From Pseudomonas sp. (GTDB lineage Bacteria > Pseudomonadota > Gammaproteobacteria > Pseudomonadales > Pseudomonadaceae): a DNA stretch of 64,000 nucleotides. The position numbers and the translations under genes were made by a program. The notes under the pieces were generated by a model. That model searched no databases, had not been told where the DNA came from, and saw only the letters and a program-made list of their open reading frames with translations. Positions 59,344-64,000 of the stretch are shown piece by piece. The DNA is taken from assembly GCF_002796985.1 (NCBI RefSeq), contig NZ_PEKX01000009.1, positions 186,001 to 250,000 on the forward strand, written 5' to 3'. How positions within the stretch are numbered: the stretch's first letter is position 1; each line of letters starts with the position of its first letter.

Positions 59344-60081
59344 ATGAATACGCTCTTGCCGGAGCAGCCCCTGCAACGCTTCCCGCACAACCTGCGCGGC
59401 CGCGATTTCGTGGTGGGGGATGTGCACGGCCATTTCGAACTGCTGCAGCGTCTGCTCGATCAGGTCGGCTTCGATCCGGCCGCCGATCGCCTGTTCGCCG
59501 CCGGCGACCTGGTGGATCGCGGACCCTATTCCCCGCAGGTGCTCGACTGGCTGGCCAAGCCCTGGTTCGCCTCGGTACGGGGCAACCACGAGCAGTTGGT
59601 GATCGACGTGGTGCTGGCCGGCGATGACCGCGACCTGCATTTTCGCAATGGCGGCGCTTGGCTCTACAAGCTCACGCCGGTGACCCGCGAGCGCATCGCC
59701 CGGCGGTTGCAGCAGTTGCCGCTGGTGATCGAAGTCGAACTGGGGGAGGGCCGTCGCGTCGGCATCGTGCATGCCGAGGCACCGGTCTCACCGGCCTTCC
59801 CCGACTGGGACAGCGGCGTCGCCGCGCTAGCCGGCGAGCTGGGCGAAACCGCCCGGCGCAACGCCGTCGGCCTGGCGATGTGGGCGCGTACGCGGATCGA
59901 GAAGGAAGACGCCACGCCGATCAGCGGGCTGGAGCGCCTGTACGTCGGCCATACCGCGCAGAGTGCCGTGCGCCCGCTGGGCAATACCCACTACATCGAT
60001 ACGGGCAGCGGCTATGCCGACGGCTGCCTGAGCATCGTCGACCTGCACAGTGGCAAGGTCGACACGGCGACCGCGCGCTGA
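59344..60081 (+). CDS. PrpA/ApaH-like metallophosphatase
   Basis: A 245-residue Ser/Thr protein phosphatase-type enzyme. The metal motifs are GDVHGHF (about 32-38), GDLVDRG (about 59-65) and GNHE (about 80-83), with YVGHTAQ and IDTGSGY near the C-terminus. Relatives include PphA/PphB and diadenosine tetraphosphatase; this length and C-terminus favour PphA-like protein phosphatase. ATG 59344 has GGAG 6 bases upstream. Confidence 0.82.
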   Translation: MNTLLPEQPLQRFPHNLRGRDFVVGDVHGHFELLQRLLDQVGFDPAADRLFAAGDLVDRGPYSPQVLDWLAKPWFASVRGNHEQLVIDVVLAGDDRDLHFRNGGAWLYKLTPVTRERIARRLQQLPLVIEVELGEGRRVGIVHAEAPVSPAFPDWDSGVAALAGELGETARRNAVGLAMWARTRIEKEDATPISGLERLYVGHTAQSAVRPLGNTHYIDTGSGYADGCLSIVDLHSGKVDTATAR

Positions 60082-60100
60082 GCGGTCGCCACAGCGACTG

Positions 60101-60535
60101 TCACTCGCCGCGAATGTACTGCTCCAGTTGCTGGATCAGCGCGGCCTGTTCGGCAATGGCGGCCTTCACCAGGTCACCGATGGACAGCAGCCCGATCAGC
60201 TCGCCGTTCTCCACCACCGGCAAGTGGCGCAGGTGGCGCTCGGTCATGATGCCCATGCACTTGTCGACGTTCAGGTGGGTGTCCACGGTGATCACCGGCG
60301 CGGTCATCACTGCGCTGATCGGCGTGTCTTCCGAGTTGCGTCCCTTGAGCGCCAGGCGCCGGGCGTAATCGCGCTCGCTGAAGAAGCCGACCAACTGGTT
60401 GGCCTCCACCACCGGCAGGCCGCCGAGGTTCTTCTCCGCCATCAGGCGCAACGCGTCGATCACCAGCGCATCCGGGGCGATGGTGTAAACCTGCTGGTCC
60501 GCCTTGGCGTTCAACAGCTGAGCCACAGTCTTCAT
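60101..60535 (-). CDS. Two-CBS-domain protein
   Basis: A 144-residue cytosolic protein made of two CBS repeats: PDALVIDALRLMAEKNLGGL (first) and HLNVDKCMGIMTERHLRHLP (second), with PISAVMTAPVITVDT between them. Stand-alone CBS pairs sense adenosine nucleotides and regulate partner proteins. No partner is fused. ATG 60535 is preferred to an upstream in-frame ATG because MKTVAQLL is the common start of this family. Confidence 0.85.
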   Translation of the reverse strand: MKTVAQLLNAKADQQVYTIAPDALVIDALRLMAEKNLGGLPVVEANQLVGFFSERDYARRLALKGRNSEDTPISAVMTAPVITVDTHLNVDKCMGIMTERHLRHLPVVENGELIGLLSIGDLVKAAIAEQAALIQQLEQYIRGE

Positions 60536-60710
60536 TCCTACCCCCTGTTCGTCGTTCACGGCGCGATGCCCGTGGTTCATAGAGAATCGTGGACGAAACG
60601 CGATCCGGCAAGGCCGGAAAGCGCCGTCCGCCGTTACCGGAGCGTCATCCTGCCCCAGTGCGACTTATACTGTGAGTCCCTTCCCCGTTTCCCCCCACGA
60701 AAGACCGGCC

Positions 60711-60887
60711 ATGACTGACGAAGACCTCCACGAGCCCGAACACGACCACCTGCTGGACCTCGATGACGATCTCTACGGCCTGCTGGAGGAGGATGCGGCG
60801 TTCTTCGAGGACCCGCCCGGCGATCACGAAGAGGACGACGAGGACGCGGAGGAATACCAGCCGGGCCTGGATGATGAGTTCGACTGA
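60711..60887 (+). CDS. Small highly acidic protein, function unknown
   Basis: A 58-residue protein of which about half the residues are Asp or Glu (for instance DLDDDLYGLLEEDAAFFEDP). There is no membrane segment or Cys. Codon use and GC at third positions match neighbouring genes. The ribosome site is weak (GAAAGA). The role is unknown; similar small acidic proteins can be DNA mimics or chaperone tails. Confidence 0.5.
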   Translation: MTDEDLHEPEHDHLLDLDDDLYGLLEEDAAFFEDPPGDHEEDDEDAEEYQPGLDDEFD

Positions 60888-60956
60888 CCTTCGGACGATA
60901 TCCGGGCGTCATGATTGGCTGGCAGAATGCTGGGCAGACAATAAAGAGAAAGCACC

Positions 60957-61682
60957 ATGCGCAACGTCACGCTCGCCCTGGCCGTTTCCCTGCTCTGTGG
61001 ATGTTCTTCGGACGTCCGCCGGGATGACCGCACCGCGCCCATCTCCCTCTACCGAGACACTCGCCATGTGATGGTGGTGAACTTCCAGCCCGACGCCACA
61101 GTGGCAGCCAACCCGCGCTGGGGTGCGCTGAAAGCCAGCTGGCGCCAGGCGCTGCGCGACGAAGCAGGCTCGGCGGACTACCAGCTCACCGAGCAGGACG
61201 GCGAACCGCGCGCTACCGATACCCTGTCGACCCTGGTGGTGATCGAAGTCGGCGCCGGGCATAACGCCAACGACCGGCCGGGCAGCGGCGACGGGGAGTG
61301 GATCACCTCTACCGTGCGCTACCACGACGGCCTGACCGGCCAACTGCTCGCCTCGCGTCGCTACGAAAGCGAGGCCGATGGCGATCTGTTCACCTCCCTG
61401 GGCTCGTCCGAGGTGGGTGCCGTGTCTGAACAGATCGTCGACGAGATCACCGGCGCCCTGCTGGTCGCCCGGCCGTCCCGCAGCCTGCCGACGCCGCTGC
61501 CGGCCACCACACCGGCACAGCCACCGGAAGCCGTTCCGCCGCCGGTCGCACCCACCGCAGTGGAAACCGTCGCCCATGTCTCCCAGCCTTTGAGTCAGGA
61601 GCAGCGGTTGATGGAATTGCAGCGGCGCAACTTGCCGTATGAGGAATATCGGGACGAATTCCGGCGGATCATGGGGCGCTGA
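60957..61682 (+). CDS. Putative lipoprotein, function unknown
   Basis: A 241-residue protein with a lipobox LLCGC (Cys15). A globular beta-rich domain (about 30-170; VMVVNFQPDATVAANPRWG, TLVVIEVGAGHN, STVRYHDGLTGQLLASRRYE) recalls the DUF4410-type lipoproteins. A Pro/Ala linker (about 180-205) leads to a short charged C-terminal helix (EQRLMELQRRNLPYEEYRDE). The family assignment is tentative. It converges on the MarR gene with 25 bp between stops. Confidence 0.65.
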   Translation: MRNVTLALAVSLLCGCSSDVRRDDRTAPISLYRDTRHVMVVNFQPDATVAANPRWGALKASWRQALRDEAGSADYQLTEQDGEPRATDTLSTLVVIEVGAGHNANDRPGSGDGEWITSTVRYHDGLTGQLLASRRYESEADGDLFTSLGSSEVGAVSEQIVDEITGALLVARPSRSLPTPLPATTPAQPPEAVPPPVAPTAVETVAHVSQPLSQEQRLMELQRRNLPYEEYRDEFRRIMGR

Positions 61683-61707
61683 TTGTTTCTGGCGACGGCC
61701 CGTCAGT

Positions 61708-62142
61708 TCAGAGATCGAGCAGGTTGCTGTTCATCCGGTAGAGGACCGACATGAAGCTCAGCAGCTCCTGCTCGGGGATGTTGCGGGATACCTGCTGCCA
61801 GGCGGAATTGATGTCGCCGTTGATCTTGTCGTTGATCAGCTTGCCCTGCGGCGTCAGCGACAGGTAGATCTGCCGCAGATCCAGGCCGGTCTTCTTCTGG
61901 ATGACGATCAGCCCGCTGCCTTCCAGGCGCGCCAGGGAACGCGTCAGGTTCTGGTGCGGCATTCCGAGCTTGTTCGCCAGGTCGTTCTTCGTTGAAAAGC
62001 TGTCTTCCCGCAAGTTGTCGAGAATGACGCGGTCAACAAAGGTAACGCCGGCTTCATTGATAATAGGCTCGAGGTATTTCTGCCAAAGTGCATGGTTGGT
62101 TCTCAATAACTCGGTGAGTTGCTTGAGTTCTCTTTCCGTCAT
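61708..62142 (-). CDS. MarR-family transcriptional regulator
   Basis: A 144-residue winged-helix dimer protein. STKNDLANKLGMPHQNLTRS is the recognition helix region (about 50-69) and RLEGSGLIVIQKKTGLDLRQ is the wing. The last gene of an amidohydrolase-MarC-MarR transcription unit (gaps 37 and 18 bp), it may regulate that operon. Codons are less GC-rich than in the core genes, which hints at later acquisition. The ligand is unknown. Confidence 0.82.
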   Translation of the reverse strand: MTERELKQLTELLRTNHALWQKYLEPIINEAGVTFVDRVILDNLREDSFSTKNDLANKLGMPHQNLTRSLARLEGSGLIVIQKKTGLDLRQIYLSLTPQGKLINDKINGDINSAWQQVSRNIPEQELLSFMSVLYRMNSNLLDL

Positions 62143-62160
62143 GCAGGCTCTCGTTGTGCA

Positions 62161-62745
62161 CTATTGGCTGATCATGGTTTCAACGCCGGTAATGAAGAGT
62201 GTCGCGCCGATGCAGGCCAGGACCAGGTAGGAGATCTGCTTGATTGCACTCATCGCCTGTTCGCCCAGCAACTTCGACACCGGGACGCTGAAGTGAAACA
62301 AGCTACCCAGCACTGCTGTGACGGTCAAGGCAGCCAGGCTGACCGAGATCGGGCTGGCGGTTTCGCTGGTGAGTTTGATCACCACCGAGATCGCCGCCGG
62401 CCCGGCGATCACCGGAATACACAGTGGGACGACCGCGATATTGCTGCCCGGGCTGGGCGCGCTCTTCGAATGATCATTGAGCCCCTGCAGGCAGGAGATC
62501 AGTAGCGATAACCCACCCGCGACCTGCAGGGAGGCCAGGGTAATACCCAGCAAGCGGAACAGCTCCATGCCGAACCAGATGCAAATCAGCAAGGTGATGG
62601 CCACGGCCAGCGTGGTCTTCTTGCCGATGCGGGTTATATCGTCGCTCGGCAAGCCCTGGGTATATGAGGTGAAGATGGAAAACATCGTCAGCGGATTGAT
62701 GATGATGGCTATTCCACTCAGGCTCAGCAGATAGGCATGAAACAT
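62161..62745 (-). CDS. MarC-family integral membrane protein
   Basis: A 194-residue, six-helix inner-membrane protein (UPF0056). MFSIFTSYTQGLP follows helix 1 (proline-rich NPLTMF turn), and SIAVVPLCIPVIAGPAAISV-type sequence (NIAVVPLCIPVIAGPAAISV) is the most conserved loop. No function is proven for MarC despite its name. It lies between an amidohydrolase and a MarR regulator. Confidence 0.83.
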   Translation of the reverse strand: MFHAYLLSLSGIAIIINPLTMFSIFTSYTQGLPSDDITRIGKKTTLAVAITLLICIWFGMELFRLLGITLASLQVAGGLSLLISCLQGLNDHSKSAPSPGSNIAVVPLCIPVIAGPAAISVVIKLTSETASPISVSLAALTVTAVLGSLFHFSVPVSKLLGEQAMSAIKQISYLVLACIGATLFITGVETMISQ

Positions 62746-62782
62746 GGCGGGGGCTCGCTTTCGACTCGGGGACGGTTGCCGG

Positions 62783-64000
62783 TCAGGGCAACTGGTTCTT
62801 CATGATCTCGCCGTTCTTCATGACCAAAGGCACATGGCTTCCTTCCGCGTCGAACAGCGCGAGCTCCTGCAGCGGGTCACCATCCACCACGATCAGGTCG
62901 GCCAGGGCACCGGGCGCCACCACACCGAGCTGGCCCTTCATGTTGAGCAGTTCGGCATTCACTCCAGTGGCCGAATGCAGGACGTCGAAGGGGGTGTCGA
63001 CCTGTGCCCGCAGCTTCAGCTCATCGGTCTGGCAGTTGTGGAACTCGCCGAGCAGGTCCGTGCCCAGGCCGATCTTCACGCCATAGCGGCGTGCCAGCCG
63101 TACGGCCTCCAGCGCCTGGGACTGCACATCCTTGAGCTTCAACAGCACCGAATCCGGAATGCCCGCGGTCGGGTTGCCGGCGTTCTGGATGAAGGCGTTG
63201 TAGATCGACAGCGTCGGGACCAGGAAGGCATCGTGCTCGTGCATGACCTGGGCGGCCTCCGCATTCAGCAGGTTGCCGTGCTCGATGGATCTGACGCCAC
63301 TTCTGACGCAGCGGATAATCGCCGCCGGCGAGTACGCATGGGCCATGACGTAGCTGTTGTAGCGCTGCGCCTCGTCGACGATGACCGCCAACTCCGCTTC
63401 CGAGTACTGCAGGTTCTCGATCCGGTCGTTGGGCGAGGCGATACCGCCGCTCGCCATGACCTTGATCTGTGATGCGCCCATGCGGAACTGCTCTCGCACG
63501 GCTTTGCGCACGGCGCTCAGGCCATCGGCGATGACCGAGATCGTCGAGCCGGTATGCAGGCTGCAGGCGCAGGTAATCATCGGGCTGGACGGGTGGCGGA
63601 AATCGCCATGGCCTCCGGTCTGGCTCAGGGCGCGACAGCTCATGAACAGCCGGGGGCCGGGTACCACCTGGTCCTCGATCGCGCGCTTGATGCCCGCGTC
63701 GGCGCCACCGGCATCCCGCACCGAGGTAAAGCCGCGATTGAGCATGCTGCCGAGGAAGCTGAAGCTGCGGGCATACACGTAACCGGGGAGCTCGGTTTCC
63801 TGGTTCAGGTCCACCTGGCTGGCGGTGATGTGAACATGGGCATCGATCAGGCCGGGCATCAGGTATTTGCCCTTGAGGTCGATGGTGAGTGTGCCGGTGG
63901 GGGAGAGGGGCTGGGTGTGATCGATGGAAAGGATGTGCGGGCCGCAGACGAGCACGTCACCCTTGCGCAGCGTCGGATGCTGGCCGTCGAATATCTGGGC
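62783..64000 (-). CDS. Metal-dependent amidohydrolase (imidazolonepropionase/prolidase-like), 5'-truncated by window edge
   Basis: 405 codons are present and the frame is still open at the window edge (AQIFDGQHPTLRKGDVLVCG), so the start lies outside. The metal HxH is in MPGLIDAHVHITASQ, further ligands are in VMAHAYSPAAI and SIEHGNLL, and the catalytic Asp is in GLGTDLLGEF. The C-terminal return strand KGQLGVVAPGALADLIVVDG is standard for the superfamily. Relatives include Xaa-Pro/Xaa-Arg dipeptidases and ochratoxinase; the substrate is unknown. Confidence 0.83.
   Translation of the reverse strand, partial: AQIFDGQHPTLRKGDVLVCGPHILSIDHTQPLSPTGTLTIDLKGKYLMPGLIDAHVHITASQVDLNQETELPGYVYARSFSFLGSMLNRGFTSVRDAGGADAGIKRAIEDQVVPGPRLFMSCRALSQTGGHGDFRHPSSPMITCACSLHTGSTISVIADGLSAVRKAVREQFRMGASQIKVMASGGIASPNDRIENLQYSEAELAVIVDEAQRYNSYVMAHAYSPAAIIRCVRSGVRSIEHGNLLNAEAAQVMHEHDAFLVPTLSIYNAFIQNAGNPTAGIPDSVLLKLKDVQSQALEAVRLARRYGVKIGLGTDLLGEFHNCQTDELKLRAQVDTPFDVLHSATGVNAELLNMKGQLGVVAPGALADLIVVDGDPLQELALFDAEGSHVPLVMKNGEIMKNQLP

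Overview
The window is a chromosomal segment of a high-GC gammaproteobacterium that I place in Pseudomonas, close to the P. aeruginosa / P. nitroreducens-citronellolis side of the genus. The reasons are the split B12-dependent ribonucleotide reductase (nrdJa/nrdJb), the order thrB-DUF2782-polA-[ErsA sRNA]-engB-cytochrome-cc4-dsbA-EEP-GGDEF (PA5497 to PA5487 in PAO1), glmR-glmS, a Zur-type folE2/dksA2/COG0523 block, tonB1 behind a Fur box, and several Pseudomonas REP families. PA numbers come from memory of PAO1, not from a search.

Layout. 0-12.1 kb: conserved core (nrdJab, thrB, polA, ErsA, engB, two cytochromes c, dsbA, an EEP nuclease, a GGDEF cyclase). A triple REP at 12.1-12.2 kb marks a break in PAO1-like gene order. 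12.3-20.4 kb: glmR, glmS (with attTn7), a C5-dicarboxylate MFS carrier, a DHA2 drug exporter, a cyclopropane fatty acid synthase and a GNAT protein. 20.4-24.2 kb: zinc-starvation genes (folE2, a small exported protein, dksA2, a COG0523 GTPase) with two Zur boxes, followed by a REP-flanked RAYT transposase. 24.3-32.4 kb: a second COG0523 GTPase, tonB1, a deoxyribosyltransferase plus Ca2+/H+ antiporter pair, a lipoprotein, adenine deaminase, an SDR lacking its catalytic Ser, and an AEC transporter.

32.4-43.7 kb is accessory. It holds a frameshifted PilZ gene, a hipBA module with four operator repeats, remnants of flagellar flhB and flhA, a six-gene ynbABCD-like phospholipid operon, an ATP-grasp gene whose 3' end is made of REP DNA, a flgA remnant and a decayed ORF. 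The flagellar scraps on both sides suggest the lipid operon sits where a second flagellar cluster once was. 43.7-46.9 kb: mdtJI and a SulP transporter whose 3' end is tandemly duplicated.

46.9-59.3 kb looks like an organosulfur island. A seven-gene minus-strand operon (SsuD-like monooxygenase, two DszB-like desulfinases, an MFS protein, two ABC permeases, an ATPase) faces a class II aldolase-family gene. A TonB receptor and periplasmic binding protein operon lies nearby, with a hicAB module in between. Three sigma-54-like promoters, and four copies of a 16-bp palindrome (TGCTGC-N4-GCAGCA or one mismatch) upstream of them, tie these units into one probable enhancer-controlled regulon. This and the ynb-like operon are the most interesting parts of the window. 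59.3-64 kb: a metallophosphatase, a CBS protein, an acidic 58-residue protein, a lipoprotein, and an amidohydrolase-MarC-MarR operon that runs off the end. No tRNA, rRNA, CRISPR array, prophage or insertion sequence other than the RAYT was seen.
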